Of a stretch of DNA of 64,000 nucleotides, positions 1-10,904 are shown piece after piece. The stretch is taken from assembly GCA_032716605.1 (NCBI GenBank), contig CM064519.1:17342935-17406934 (forward strand), given 5' to 3'. A program made the position numbers and the translations under genes. This stretch comes from Paralithodes platypus. Lineage: Eukaryota > Arthropoda > Malacostraca > Decapoda > Lithodidae. Each line of letters starts with the position of its first letter. Positions within the stretch are counted from its first letter, which is position 1. The notes under the pieces were generated by a model. The model was not told where the DNA came from, searched no databases, and worked only from the letters and a program-made list of their open reading frames with translations.

Positions 1-110
1 GGGATAAACATCTTAAAACAGTAAGCTGAATGGGGCCGAATGGATACAAGCCAGAGAAAGAGAGAAAAGGAGAGACAAAAAGCCGGTGACCCCCCCTTAA
101 ATATATAACG
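1..110 (-). mobile_element. Family A foldback MITE, right arm only (cut by window start)
   Basis: This matches the right arm of the complete copies near 24.5, 55.2 and 62.6 kb, including GCTGAATGGGGCCGAATGG and GATACAAGCCAGAGAAAG. It ends in a run of C followed by TTAA, the family boundary. The rest of the element lies to the left of the window. Confidence 0.8.
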
Positions 111-229
111 CTTGGTCTGGGAGAGTCGGGGTTGCATTATTTATTTGGGCAAAAGAGTATACCGGCGGATGGAGGAGCTGCGGGGGCGAGTGAAGGAGGA
201 GAAGAGCAGGGAATGAGAAAAACTAATAA

Positions 230-420
230 TAGCCAAAGAAAGATAAGGAGAGGAGAGAGGAGAAGATAAGATAAGAACAGAATAATAGGTAAACAGGAGA
301 TAATTGAAGGAGAAATGGGATAAAGAAGAATAGAGAGAGGAGAAGATAAGATAAGGAGAACAAAATAATAGGAGAAAGGAGATAACTGAAGAAGGAATGG
401 GATGAAGAAGAACATAAGAG
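230..420. repeat. Purine-rich tract with an imperfect ~80-bp duplication
   Basis: The A/G-rich phrase GAGAGAGGAGAAGATAAG recurs at about 258 and 332. Each occurrence is followed by similar text (AATAATAGG, GGAGATAA, GGAATGGGAT-like). The open frames read through it are low complexity and are not supported as genes. The flanks 111-229 and 421-760 hold nothing recognisable. Confidence 0.55.
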
Positions 421-758
421 ACTAAGAGGATAGAAAACTAAATATATGGGAATAAATTAAATAGAAAAGCAAGGAAAGACGAAGAGGAAAGAAAGATAAA
501 ATAGGTAGAGTGATGAATAACTTAATACAAGATTGGCGAAATAAAAGACCACAGATAATATTTACAAAATTTGGAAAAGCATATTCAATTAAAATACCAT
601 CCATGCATCTAAAAAATACGTTTCCTGTTTATTCTTATCTGTTTGGATTAAAACTGGAGCTAAAAATACAATGGGAAATCATAGGAAAATAAAAAAGGAG
701 GTAACCGTGAATAGATACGATGGAGGGACAGAAGAGAAATAGGGAAAAGAACACAAGT

Positions 759-760
<2 letters not shown>

Positions 761-841
<81 letters not shown>
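761..841. repeat. (GA)n microsatellite
   Basis: About 80 bp of uninterrupted GA dinucleotide. Apparent Ser-Leu reading frames on the other strand are artefacts of the dinucleotide. Confidence 0.95.
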
Positions 842-847
<6 letters not shown>

Positions 848-1093
848 TAAGAGGTAAACATTGGCAGTGGCAGGAAGAGGAGGAAAAAACAAGAGAGAGG
901 AGACAACAAAGCTGTAAAATGTATGTGGCCCAGAATAGAGATGGCAGAATGCAGGAAAAGACAGAGGAAAGAGAGCAAAGAAAACATAGGAAGAATGGAG
1001 ACAAGTGCCTACTTGCGAATGTTCCATAATGAAGTTGGAGTTGTAGACATCGATTATAAGCAAAACTTCCAGCTATTACGGGTGTAGTATACA

Positions 1094-1096
<3 letters not shown>

Positions 1097-1128
<32 letters not shown>
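1097..1128. repeat. (TA)n microsatellite
   Basis: A short, clean TA tract that ends at CCGG. Confidence 0.9.
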
Positions 1129-1130
<2 letters not shown>

Positions 1131-1258
1131 GGTATGTATATGAAGCTATTTGTGAGATATAGTTATTATTAATGACTCGTGTTTAACTGCGCCAGAATAC
1201 AATTAAGTCACTCCAACCCGAGTTGCGTTAGGATAGGAAAGAAGAGGCACCCACTGAT

Positions 1259-1546
1259 ATGCCAGAGAAGAAGAAGGTAGTTTACCCTTCACCATTCTCT
1301 AGATGGCCTGAAGCCTCAACACACAGGATGCCATGCTCCATCCCCGATGTCATCACGCCACTTGGGTTACCTAACTCTGGACCTCAGGTGATATCATCAG
1401 CCGAGCCGCCGACTTCCGGGCCAAAGCGGCCCAGATCCACCTCCAACAACCTGACAGAGGCCGCCCTTGTAGACCGAACACTGAAGACCACCAAGAGGAG
1501 CAAGAAAAATAAGGAATACCGGATGAGGGACCTATTCGGTAGTTAG
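1259..1546 (+). CDS. Hypothetical 95-codon open frame, doubtful
   Basis: I do not recognise this frame. It starts with an ATG, has ordinary amino-acid diversity, is rich in Pro, Ser and Thr, and ends in a basic stretch (TLKTTKRSKKNKEYRMRDLF). There is no signal peptide, membrane segment or known motif. It lies just upstream of degenerate short repeats. It could be an exon of an unknown gene, part of a transposon ORF1, or chance. It is listed because, unlike most frames here, it is not built from a microsatellite. Confidence 0.2.
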   Translation: MPEKKKVVYPSPFSRWPEASTHRMPCSIPDVITPLGLPNSGPQVISSAEPPTSGPKRPRSTSNNLTEAALVDRTLKTTKRSKKNKEYRMRDLFGS

Positions 1547-1589
1547 ACACTCCCTAGGCTCCTCACTCAGTGTTTTCCAAGGTCGAGAT

Positions 1590-1870
1590 AAAGGTGCTTC
1601 CCACGGCCCATTTCTTGGTAGAGTTGCTTCCCAAGACCTGAACAAAGACTTAACCTAAGGTGCTCCCCAGGACTGGAAGGGCGCTTCCAAAGACCTAACT
1701 TTAGGTACTTCTAAAGACCAAAAGGATGTTCCCAAGACCCTAAACTCTGCACTTCCCAAGACCAACTAGGAGCTTACCACCAAGGTACTTCCCAAGACCT
1801 CCAGGGTGCTTCCAGAGACCTGTTCTCAGGTGCTTTCAAAGACTCACTGGCGTTTCCCAAGGCCAGCAAT
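1590..1870. repeat. Degenerate tandem repeat around TTCCCAAGACC
   Basis: The phrase GTGCTTCCCAAGACCT or a close variant recurs roughly every 25-40 bp, with diverged spacers. It looks like an old, decayed minisatellite. Confidence 0.6.
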
Positions 1871-2814
1871 GAGAGAGAAGTCACAGCAGTAGCAGACAAT
1901 GAAGCTGCCCCGGACAGTCCAGCCCTAACACCTCGTGCCTACACACAGAGACCAGGATCGTCACCATTCCAAGATCTTGAACTCTGAACTAGCGGTCCCT
2001 CATGAACGACTACCTACCACTCCAGGGAAACCTATAGAACTTGCCTAGAGACTTGCTTATATAAAACATCAATCTTCCCTTATAGGTTTTTTCTATTCCC
2101 GACTTAATTATATAATTAGAAGAAAACACAGTGTCCCCTTGCTACTGTTGTCAGAGATAATTGTACCACGTACTCTCAAAACAATTCCACCTTCATCGGT
2201 CGAGATATAACTATCAGTGTAAAGTCATTCTTAAGCAAAAACATCCACTTTTATACCATTCATTGTCATGCTACCAATATCCATATTATTCATGAATACA
2301 CTTTTATGTCCATTTTCCTTTGCAGGTTCTACTTTGTATATGTATGTTTGTAACCTCTTCATCATAAGGCCAATATGTATTGAAATTGTGTCATTCATCA
2401 TATATGCTGCCCTGTTATATCATTACAAAACTCATAAGTGTCCTTTGCATATCTGTGTTAAGTACTTCACTAGAGTTAAGAATCTACGCCTGTGTATATA
2501 AGACCAGCCAGTAAATATTAATGCGACAACTTTGACTGGGTAAAATACAATAATAACAGAACACAGTTAGCACAAATATAGTGAAGACATCGGCAAAAGT
2601 AAAATATGACATAATAATAAACAAGGGAAAGTAAATAATCTATAGTAAAACAAAAAAAAATGTAAATGAATGAAGGAAAACACGTACAAAGCGAATAGGT
2701 TAAGGCAAGGAAAAACAAAGATGCTGCACCCGATAGGATATATGATATACTTATAAGAAAAAATCCTAGTCAAATTAAAACGTATAGCAAAGTAATTAAA
2801 TAATTGAGAATCAT
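1871..2814. other. Unannotated A/T-rich sequence
   Basis: I see no protein homology, structural RNA or repeat in this stretch. The open frames at 2268-2501, 2518-2718 and 2567-2773 are short, hydrophobic A/T-driven frames without family features. Confidence 0.5.
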
Positions 2815-2998
2815 GAAGACTTTTGGAAGGTGATTCTGGGTATTTTGATATATTTTGATTAGGATGGATATATGGTAGTCAGGGTGTTAATTGAGACAGT
2901 CTTTACCTTTTTCATTCTCAGATCTTCCAAAGCTTTATAACATAGTTTAATGATAGCCTAATAAACTATCTAAACGTGTCAGGATCCTTAAAGGGGAC
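2815..2998. mobile_element. Family C-like MITE, degenerate
   Basis: The centre matches family C (GGATATATGGTAGTCAG, then TTAATTGAGACAGTCTTTACC). The right side keeps AATGATAGCC before a GGATCCTTAAAGGGG end. The left terminus is not recognisable. Confidence 0.45.
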
Positions 2999-3124
2999 TA
3001 AAAGGATACACAAGAAAAAGACTGAGAAATAAAGCAGTACCAGGAAAGGTATAATCCCGCCAGCCAGGTAAAGAGTTCCTCCCTTCTTGCGGCGTCTGCT
3101 GCACCTGGCCACAACACTTTCATA

Positions 3125-3298
3125 TGAGAGAGAGAGAGAGAGAGTAGTTAACCCCTACAGTACAGGTGACGTATTGTTTATTTGATTACAGCTGCATTTA
3201 GACGATTTTATGTAGCTTGGGATGGATATGTGATAGCAAAAATTATTTAAGTAGCCTTTAATGTAGCCTTTTAATTGATATACTTCCTTCCTAAGACG
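3125..3298. mobile_element. Family C MITE variant behind a short (GA)n tract, right arm truncated
   Basis: A (GA)n tract (3125-3144) runs through TAG into TTAACCCCTACAGTAC at 3148. The body is nearly the same as that of the copy at 35325, which has the same GA prefix. The text stops in the right arm at about 3298, where unrelated GTGTGAGAGAG-rich sequence begins. Confidence 0.7.
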
Positions 3299-3467
3299 AG
3301 TATGCGTGTGTGAGAGAGCGAGAGAGATTGTACACACTTGATTGAATGAGATTGTAATGTGTGCTTGCTTGTGTGTGTGGGTGGGTGTGGGTGCATTTTG
3401 TATGTATTACTGCTCTGCTGGTGTGTGTATTGGCTTCTGAACGTATTCACTTATCTGTGTACTTTCG

Positions 3468-3470
<3 letters not shown>

Positions 3471-3555
<85 letters not shown>
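3471..3555. repeat. (GT)n microsatellite
   Basis: About 85 bp of GT. The Cys-Val frames across it are dinucleotide artefacts. Confidence 0.95.
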
Positions 3556-3556
<1 letters not shown>

Positions 3557-4187
3557 TTTGAAAAACAGGAATGATTATCAATTGGAATACAATTTATGTA
3601 ACAATACAGTCATTGTTTTAATTTACACAATTTTATTAGACTAGGATTGGAATATTTACGACCTCAATGACCAGTAATTCCGTGAGGGGTTAAACAATTA
3701 CTAAGCTCCAGTTTAATTCGCTTATACAATGCCACGAGTCTGATAGAGAAAGTATGACAAAAATATCACCGCGATACAAATTGATAAGTGGAATTAAATA
3801 TTATACAAATTGATAATACATGTGCCAGGAAGGAAGAAAAGTGGAAGTAAAGAGAGATTTGCTTTATAGTATAACCTTGGGATTAATTTACAGAGGGTGC
3901 ATAATAGGGCGGCTTATTCATCAGATGGCACAGATTGACCTCTATTGTCTGAAGGAACACACATAAACAAACGATGTTAGTCAACTAAGGAAGGTCATCT
4001 AAGAATGAATGAGCTATACAATATTTCAATTAACTCTGCTTCCCCCATCTCTTTTCTAAACTTAACGAATTATCTTAATGGTAGCCAGAATTAAATTAAA
4101 AACGTCACTGTATTGAAATGGATTAAACATAGGGAAACATAAGTTACATACAGCATATTAGCTTGTACCGATATATACACGTCGGTA

Positions 4188-4189
<2 letters not shown>
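3556..4189. other. Unannotated sequence
   Basis: I see no gene, repeat or structural element here. Confidence 0.5.

Positions 4190-4280
<91 letters not shown>
4190..4280. repeat. (TG)n microsatellite
   Basis: About 90 bp of TG. It is followed by 130 bp of unassigned sequence and then a short (AC)n tract (4411-4427) beside the next retrotransposon. Confidence 0.95.
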
Positions 4281-4439
4281 GTCCTCCCCTCTTTAGATGC
4301 CACTTTAATTATGCAGCCTGCTTGTCTCCCTTTCCTCTTCCCTACTTCCGGTTCAGGTGGCCTTTACAGGGTTCTATCCAACAACACATATAACAAATTA
4401 TTATTATTTAAACACACACACACACACTTCACACACAAA

Positions 4440-5780
4440 GGAAGGACTACAAAGGAAATCAAGCAACAACAAGTATAGTGACCCTTCTAGGCTGCTTGTC
4501 CTCCAAAACACTGAGGATCAAGTGTCCAAACAGTGGTTTAGAGTGGGTAAGGGAACATTGGAAAGGGAACTACTGCCCTGGAACTAATGTCCGTGGCAGG
4601 ATTAGGAAGTTAGTAAGGGACAGATGGGTTAGTAACTGAGGGGGGGATAAAATAAAGTTATTCATTTACAAACGCAGTCAGTCGCGGGTTTGATGCGAGA
4701 TATTTGTCTAAGCGGAGTTTAAATGAATCAACGGTGCTGCAGTCTATAACGTCTCGGGGAAGCCCATTCCACAAGTTGACAACTCGATTGAAGAAATTCT
4801 TAGATTCGTGTGAGTTAAAAGATTTACCAATAATTTTGCAACCGTTTCCCCGCGTGTAATTAGATTGGTCGATAGTGAAGTACTTACTACAGTTCATATT
4901 GTCGATGCCTTTGATGATTTTGAACACTTGAATTAAGTCACCTCTTAATCTGCGCTGGGTTAAAAGAAATATATTTAATTCTCTAAGACGCTCTTCGTAT
5001 GGTTTGTTCTTTAGGCTAGGTATAATTTTGGTAACTCTACGTTGAACTCGTTCTAGCTTGTTTATATATTTTTGGTAATAAGGGCACCAGGATTGAACGC
5101 AGTATTCCAGAAGAGGGCGGACTAAGGAATTGTAAAGGGTTAGGATAACTTCTTTGGATTTATGCTCAAATGACCTGCCTATAAAGCCAATTATTTTATT
5201 TGCCTTCTTAACAACTTCTGAACATTGTTGACTCGGTTTTAGGTTACTCGATATTGTTACTCCCAGATCGGTTTCTCTGTTTACATTCTTAAGCTGAGTG
5301 CCATTCATCGAATAGTTTGCTTTCTCATTTAGGTATCCGACATGTAGTACTTTACATTTATCCGCATTGAAACTCATTTGCCAAATTTGGGCCCAACATG
5401 ACAATTTATCTAGATTGTGTTGCATATCGTCAACTTGTTCTTTTGAGAGTACGCTATTTGCAATTTTTGTATCGTCAGCAAATTTTGAGATTGTACAGGT
5501 GACACCCTCATCTATGTCGTTGATATAAATTAGAAAGAGAATTGGTCCTAGTACCGATCCCTGATCCCTGGGGTACCCCGCTACTTACATTGGTCCATTT
5601 AGATGCCTTACCGTTTATGACTACTCTTTGCTTTCTGTCGCTGAGCCAATTTTCTATCCATTTCAACACACCGTCTTGTATTCCATGCGCTTTTAGTTTT
5701 AGCAGTAAACGTTTGTGGGGAACTTTGTCAAAGGCCTTTTGAAAATCAAGGTATATAATATCTACAGCTTTACTCTCATC
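4440..5780 (-). mobile_element. CR1-like non-LTR retrotransposon, 5'-truncated, minus strand
   Basis: This is the 3' part of a CR1-clade element. Reading the minus strand from 5780 downward, the RT motif-A region ([14 protein letters not shown]) is followed by [17 protein letters not shown], the SGVPQGS motif, then KFADDTK with the catalytic Asp pair near 5480. The CR1-typical C-terminus follows (LLEYCVQSWCPYYQK, LERVQRRVTK, KPYEERLRELN, RRLRGDLI) and stops near 4658. The 3' UTR ends at about 4440 in the ACAAAGGA-type tail. A 7-bp tandem duplication at about 5557-5572 disrupts the frame right after PQGS, so the copy is dead. The 5' truncation abuts an (ACGC)n/(AC)n tract. It is closely related to the copies at 33329 and 63132. 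Confidence 0.9.
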
Positions 5781-5783
5781 ACA

Positions 5784-5814
<31 letters not shown>

Positions 5815-5823
5815 GCGCGCGCA

Positions 5824-5868
<45 letters not shown>
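5781..5868. repeat. (ACGC)n and (AC)n compound microsatellite between two head-to-head retrotransposons
   Basis: The tetranucleotide ACGC grades into GCGC and then pure AC. Both neighbours are 5'-truncated exactly at the edges of this tract, and they point away from each other. Confidence 0.9.
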
Positions 5869-5871
<3 letters not shown>

Positions 5872-6299
5872 GGCGGTTGAGATCCCTGGGGGCGCCGGAG
5901 AATGAGCTGAAGAGTATATATAACACCTTCATACTCCCTAAGCTCACCTACGCCTCTCCCGCCTGGTCCTCCTCTCTAACCCTAACACAACAACGTCAAC
6001 TGGAGAGAGTTCAGAGGAGGGCATGCAGGATCATCCTGGGTGGCACATATCCAGGGTACGAGGAAGCTCTCACCACCCTTAGCATACCTGCACTCTCAAC
6101 CCACCACTACAACACACTCAAACAGTTTGCATCTAAGCTGCTTGTTCACCCACGACACAGAAACTTACTTCCACCAGACGCCCCTAGACCTACACGTGCA
6201 GCTCGTCATTTCAACACACTCCAACCAATAAGAGCAAGAACTGACAGATATAAAAATAGTTCTATCCCAACCATTGTTAATATTATTAATAATGTGTAA
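5869..6299 (+). mobile_element. Non-LTR reverse transcriptase C-terminal fragment, I/Nimb-like
   Basis: The frame reads LRRLRSLGAPENELKSIYNT, then LTYASPAW, QLERVQRRACRIILG, YEEALTTLSIPALSTHHYN and finally TDRYKNSSIPTIVNIINNV followed by a stop. This is the RT thumb and C-terminal connection found in many I/Nimb-type LINEs. The catalytic palm is missing, removed at the microsatellite edge. The clade is an inference from the C-terminal motif pattern. The 3' UTR probably continues through low-complexity GT/TA sequence to the ATAAACCG-(TTA)n text at about 7360-7386, which resembles an I-type tail. Confidence 0.75.
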
Positions 6300-6344
6300 T
6301 AACGGCCTGTCACACCATATATACGCGCCCACCTTTAATAATAT

Positions 6345-6886
6345 ATGCATAAGTGTGTGTGCGTGTGTGTATTAGAATATAATTATGTATGTATTTGCTT
6401 GAGTTTGTTTATGTATATGTGTATATATGTATCTATGTATGTGCAGTATATGTGTATGTATGTGTGCGTATATGTGTATGTATGTATGCGTTATTTATGT
6501 ATATATATATGTGTCTATAGTGTATACTGTTTGTGGTTCGAGCCCGGCTGAGAGTATCAGGTAGGATAAGAGAAGAGCATATATGCATGTAATGTGCATA
6601 TATTTATGTATATGTATGTCTGTGTGTATGTGCTGTTAATGGTTCGAGCCCGGTTGAGAATATAAGGTATATAATATATATGTACTGTACGTGTATTTAT
6701 ATGGTCATATGCACATATGTATGTAAATATACGTACATATGAGCGAGAACATATTGCTCACTAGCGCAACTTCTGATTATAAATCTATGCATAAGCATTA
6801 TCTATTATTAAGTGTTCGCGTATCTTCATCCATGTATTTCCACCCTTAACAATAGAACGCCCAGCTCTTCCATATTTCGCCTTCTG

Positions 6887-6890
<4 letters not shown>
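6345..6890. repeat. Low-complexity GTAT-rich region with two GGTTCGAGCCCGG copies
   Basis: The text is dominated by TATGTATG-type words. GGTTCGAGCCCGG occurs near 6536 and again near 6641, each preceded by CTGTT and followed by GAGA. That string fits a tRNA T-arm or Pol III B box, but there is no A box or cloverleaf around either copy, so these are at best SINE remnants. Confidence 0.45.

Positions 6891-6922
<32 letters not shown>
6891..6922. repeat. (AC)n microsatellite
   Basis: A short AC tract, 30 bp upstream of a perfect hairpin. Confidence 0.9.
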
Positions 6923-6925
<3 letters not shown>

Positions 6926-6952
6926 CACTACCGAGGATTAACCTCCCAGTTA

Positions 6953-7003
6953 ATGGTCAGGGTAAAGAGGGTGCAGTACCTGCACCCTCTTTACCCTGAC
7001 CAT
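6953..7003. repeat. Perfect 24-bp inverted repeat with 3-nt loop
   Basis: The left arm 6953-6976 begins ATGGTCAGGGTAAAG. It is matched without error by the right arm 6980-7003, which ends CTTTACCCTGACCAT. The loop is TAC. There is no T-run, so it is not a bacterial-style terminator. Its function is unknown. Confidence 0.9.
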
Positions 7004-7381
7004 ACTAAAACAGTTTCTGTATGTATGTATGTTTGTGTGCATACGTGAGCGTTTGTGTATACGGACATGTGCACACTTACTGCATGTTCTTATGTTCCTA
7101 TATGTGTATGTATATGTATGTGCGCACGTACGTGTATATACGAATGTTCTGTATATGAGTAAGTAAATAAATGTGTATATGTACTGTATATCACTTACTC
7201 TCATGGTTATTTTATGATAATTTGTATTCTGCACATGCATCATTATTGTATTTATTTATTTTGTTTGTAAACTAAGCTTACCATCCTCATATCTGTACAT
7301 CTCATGTTCATCCACTAAATTGTAAAATGTGTATTTTCAGCTCATGAGGCTGCCATTCTTTAATAAACCGTTTATTATTAT

Positions 7382-7386
<5 letters not shown>
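7004..7386. other. Low-complexity GT/TA sequence, possibly a retrotransposon 3' UTR
   Basis: I see no gene. The end (TAATAAACCG then TTATTATTATTA) looks like the 3' tail of the I-like element that begins at 5869. Confidence 0.35.

Positions 7387-7473
<87 letters not shown>
7387..7473. repeat. (AC)n microsatellite
   Basis: About 87 bp of AC. The next retrotransposon is truncated at its right edge. Confidence 0.95.
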
Positions 7474-7474
<1 letters not shown>

Positions 7475-7476
<2 letters not shown>

Positions 7477-8310
7477 CAAGCTACATGAGCATGTTTGCGG
7501 ACGATGCTAAGCTGCTTAAAACGATCAGAACCCAGGAGGATTGCCTTGAACTCCAATCAGATTTGCAAAAGATCCATGAATGGAGCATCAAATGGAATAT
7601 GGAGTTCAATGCAGGAAAATGTAAGACTCTAGAAATGGGTAAAAGCAAGTACAGACCTAGAAAAGATTATAAACTAGGAAACGAAGTGATTCCTAATGCA
7701 GAAAAAGAAAAAGACTTGGGGATAGAATTTAAGGATAACATGTCTCCAGAAAGCCACGTAAATAAGATAGTGAGAGAATCACTAGCACTATTGGCTACTG
7801 ATGATCAGGATGTCTTTCAATTATCTTAATGAAAACAACATGAAACAAATAATAACGGCAATAATAAGACCCAGGATGGAATATGCATCTGTAGTGTGGT
7901 CCCCTCACATGAAGAAACATATCCACAAAATTGAGAGGGTACAGAGAGCAGCTATGAGGATGATCCCAGGTTTGGAAAATTTGGAGTACCAAGAGAAGCT
8001 CGAGAGATTGAATCTACCTACACTGGAACAGAGAAGGAAACGAGGACAGCAAATTCAGATATACAAATGTGTTAGAGGTATTGACAAAATCGACCAAGAA
8101 AACTTCATAGAGAGGGATGGAGGTGAGAGAACAAGAGGTCACAGCTACAAACTGAAAGTGCCTAATAGTAAATCTGATCTGAAAAGTAAATGATTTCCTA
8201 CCAACTCGATTAGTGGGTGGAACAAATTGCCAGCCGAAGTAGTGTCTGCACCATCAGTGCATAGTTTCAAAGCACGGTATGACAAACATATCTTAGGAGG
8301 CGGGAATTAA
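7475..8310 (+). mobile_element. CR1-like reverse transcriptase 3' part, second family
   Basis: The first frame, from the microsatellite edge, opens at MFADDAKLLKTIRTQEDCL, so the catalytic Asp pair is present and everything upstream is lost. A frameshift near 7790-7800 passes to a second frame with MEYASVVWSPHMKKH, IERVQRAAMRMIPGL, YQEKLERLNLPTLEQRRKRG and RTRGHSYKL. A TGA at 8191-8193 interrupts that frame, which stays open afterwards (ISGWNKLPAEVVSA, HSFKARYDKH) to the natural stop at 8308-8310. TGA for CGA is a plausible CpG-decay change. The 3' end runs into a doubled CAACTAGTGTAAGTA phrase and (TTA)n. The family differs clearly from the CR1 copies with the CCTTTGTAC tail. Confidence 0.85.
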
Positions 8311-8329
8311 CGAGCATGCTCACTCCCGC

Positions 8330-8376
8330 AAATACAACTAGTGTAAGTACAACTAGTGTAAGTACACACATAACCG

Positions 8377-8417
<41 letters not shown>

Positions 8418-8500
8418 ACACACAACACCACCACCACCACCGATATATCTGGTCATATTCAATCACACACATACACACACACACAAAACACAGAGATACA
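8330..8500. repeat. (ATT)n, (CCA)n and (AC)n compound tract at a retrotransposon 3' end
   Basis: ATT trinucleotides at 8379-8416 are followed by short CAC/CCA and CACA runs. The ATT part probably began as the element's 3' tail. Confidence 0.85.
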
Positions 8501-8713
8501 CACACACACTATGTATGTTGTGGTTACTGGTACAAGCAAAAATCTATTATGCATGCATGCAAAGTTGTACACATCTACATTGTTAAGAATGCATTTAACT
8601 ATTTATATGTAACCTAACGTAAGCTGACCTAACTTCACCTACCATATATAACAACTGTTTTATATGGCTTTTAATTAGTGTGTGTATGCGTAAACTGTTG
8701 TCCTAATTTACGC

Positions 8714-8930
8714 TTAACCCATTCAGTACCGGTGACGTCCTTTTCATTATATTCTGGCAACTAGTAGACGATTTTATTCAGCTTAGGAAGGATGTCTACT
8801 CATACAAAGGTTACAGACTATCTCAATTAATTATTTTAGCTACCATAAATAGCCATCCCAAGCTTCATACAATCGTCTAAATGTAGCTAGCATACAATAT
8901 AAAAGACGTTGTTGGTACAGAAAGGGTTAA
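8714..8930. mobile_element. Family C palindromic MITE, complete
   Basis: TTAACCCATTCAGTACCGGT at the left mirrors GGTACAGAAAGGGTTAA at the right. The arms carry TAGACGATTTTATTCAGCTT and its inverse AATCGTCTAAATGTAGCTAG. TTAA lies at both ends. Confidence 0.85.
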
Positions 8931-8974
8931 ATATAAACTTTACAAAATGAAAACATATTGTTCTCACAGACCCA

Positions 8975-10236
8975 CAATGATAGCTCCCCTCTCCTCCCCT
9001 TCAATGATAGCCCCCCTCCCCTCCCCTTCAATGATAGCCCCCTCCCCTCCAATGATAGCCCCCCTCCCCTCCCCTTCAATGATAGCTCCCCTCCCCTCCC
9101 CTTCAATGATAGTCCCCCTCCCCTCCCCCTCAATGATAGCCCCCTCCCCTCCCCTCCAATGATAGCCCCCCTCCCCTCCCCTTCAATGATAGCTCCCCTC
9201 CCCTCCCCTTCAATGATAGCCCCCTCCCCTCCCCTTCAATGATAGCTCCCCTCCCCTCCCCTTCAATGATAACCCCCCTCCCCTACCTTCAATGATAGCC
9301 CCCCTCCCCTCCCCTTCAATGATAGCCCCCCTCCCCTCCCCTTCAATGATAGCCCCCTCCCCTCCCTTTCAATGATAGCTCCCCTCCCCTCCCCTTCAAT
9401 GATAGCTCCCCCCCTCCCCTCCCCTTCAATGATAGCCCCCTCCCCTCCCCTTCAATGATAGCCCCCTCCCCTCCCCCTCCAATGATAGCCCCCTCCCCTC
9501 CCCTTCAATGATAGCTCCCCTCCCCTCCCCTTCAATGATAGCCCCCTCCCCTCCCCTTCAATGATAGCCCCTCCCCTCCCTTTCAATGATAGCTCCCCTC
9601 CCCTCCCCTTCAATGATAGCTCCCCTCCCCTCCCCTTCAATGATAGCCCCCTCCCCTCCCCTTCAATGATAGCCCCCCTCCCCTCCCCTTCAATGATAGC
9701 CCCCCTCCCCTCCCCTTCAATTATAGCCCCCTCCCCCTCCCCTTCAATGATAGCCCCCTCCCCTCCCCTTCAATGATAGCTCCCCTCCCCTCCCCTTCAA
9801 TGATAGCTCCCCTCCCCTCCCCTTCAATGATAACCCCCCTCCCCCTACCCTTCAATGATAGCCCCCCTCCCCTCTCCTTCAATGATAGCCCCCCTCCCCT
9901 CCCTTTCAATGATAGCTCCCCTCCCCTCCCCTTCAATGATAGCTCCCCTCCCCTCCCCTTCAATGATAGCCCCCTCCCCTCCCCTTCAATGATAGCCCCC
10001 TCCCCTCCCCTTCATGATAGACCCCCTCCCCCTCCCCTTCAATGATAGCCCCCCTCCCCTCCCCTTCAATGATAGCCCCCCTCCCCTCCCCTTCAATGAT
10101 AGCCCCCTCCCCTCCCCTTCAATGATAGCCCCCCTCCCCTCCCCTTCAATGATAGCTCCCCTCCCCTCCCCTTCCATGATAGCTCCCCTCCCCTCCCCTT
10201 CAATGATAGCCCCCTTCCCCTCCCCTTCAATGATAG
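8975..10236. repeat. C-rich minisatellite, ~26-29 bp units, about 45 copies
   Basis: Each unit is CAATGATAGCCCC followed by CTCCCCTCCCCTT with small changes in C-run length. The other strand has GGGGAGGGG plus a further G-run in every unit. The Pro-Leu-Pro-Ser and Gly-Arg-Gly frames across it are artefacts. The array is interrupted on its right by the CR1 element and resumes at 15151. Confidence 0.95.
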
Positions 10237-10904
10237 TTGTGTGTGTGAACTACAGCGGTATAGACGCTCCCGTCATTGTGTGTTAAATATATAGCAACGC
10301 GCTATATAGCCACGCCTCAGTGATCACGTGATAGTTTCCCGCCAATACTACCTTACCCACGCTAATTACTGTGAGGAGGACCTGGAGCCGCCAAACCAGA
10401 ATACCGACTAACATAAGTGTTCATTTTGTTTTCCTTCTTTCTTTTATATTATTATTTTGTTTTCTCCTTACAAAATAATTGTTTGTTTGTCGTATATTTT
10501 AGTCTTTCTCTCCCAAACTATTGTATATATATTTTTTTTTTTTTTTTAGTATACAAATCACTCCATTACCTGTGTCAAATATTTGTATGTTTTATTAAAA
10601 TATCGTAAATAGGCTAGCCTCTTGATATCGAAATTGAGATAGCTATTACCTCCATGTAAACAGGCCCAACTAACTCCCATTAGGTCTACCACATACTCTA
10701 TTTTATATGCCTTCATACTAACCAATATCTCTCTTTTTTTACAGTCTCATGTAATCATAAAATTCAAACACATATTTCTATAGTTTTACAGGCTCTCGAC
10801 ATAGTATCTGATTACTAACATATCTCACATATATTTTTCATTTATTTTCACAGGGCTTTTGAAACTGTATCTTAAATTAATACTATATCATCTTAGCAGC
10901 CAAA
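10237..10904 (+). promoter_or_regulatory. CR1 5' UTR, candidate internal promoter
   Basis: This is the sequence between the minisatellite edge and the ORF1 ATG. Complete LINEs carry a promoter here; that is family knowledge, not something shown by the sequence. Visible features are a palindrome around ATCACGTGAT at about 10322, which contains CACGTG, and pyrimidine-rich stretches at 10425-10560. Confidence 0.4.

Noticed and set aside
137..415. Hydrophobic minus-strand frame suggesting a membrane protein
   Set aside because: It is the complement of a purine-rich tract, which always reads as Leu, Phe, Ser and Pro. No other gene feature is present.
3359..3574. Open frames rich in Cys-Val, Thr-His, Ser-Leu or Arg-Glu across dinucleotide repeats (also at 635-1063, 4091-4303, 16004-16660, 29887-30174, 47006-47884, 53300-53512 and 61001-61358)
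   Set aside because: They are translations of GT, AC, CT or GA tracts and carry no information beyond the repeat.
6953..7003. Rho-independent terminator or miRNA precursor
   Set aside because: There is no T-run, the DNA is eukaryotic, and a 24-bp stem with a 3-nt loop is atypical for a miRNA precursor.
8975..10236. CRISPR-like array
   Set aside because: The repeats are contiguous, without unique spacers, in eukaryotic DNA. The same applies to the arrays at 21.8, 25.1, 26.5, 36.4, 39.9, 52.1 and 53.1 kb.
8927..10286. Proline/glycine-rich frames across the C-rich minisatellite
   Set aside because: They are overlapping frames of one noncoding repeat. No start, domain or conserved unit length supports coding.
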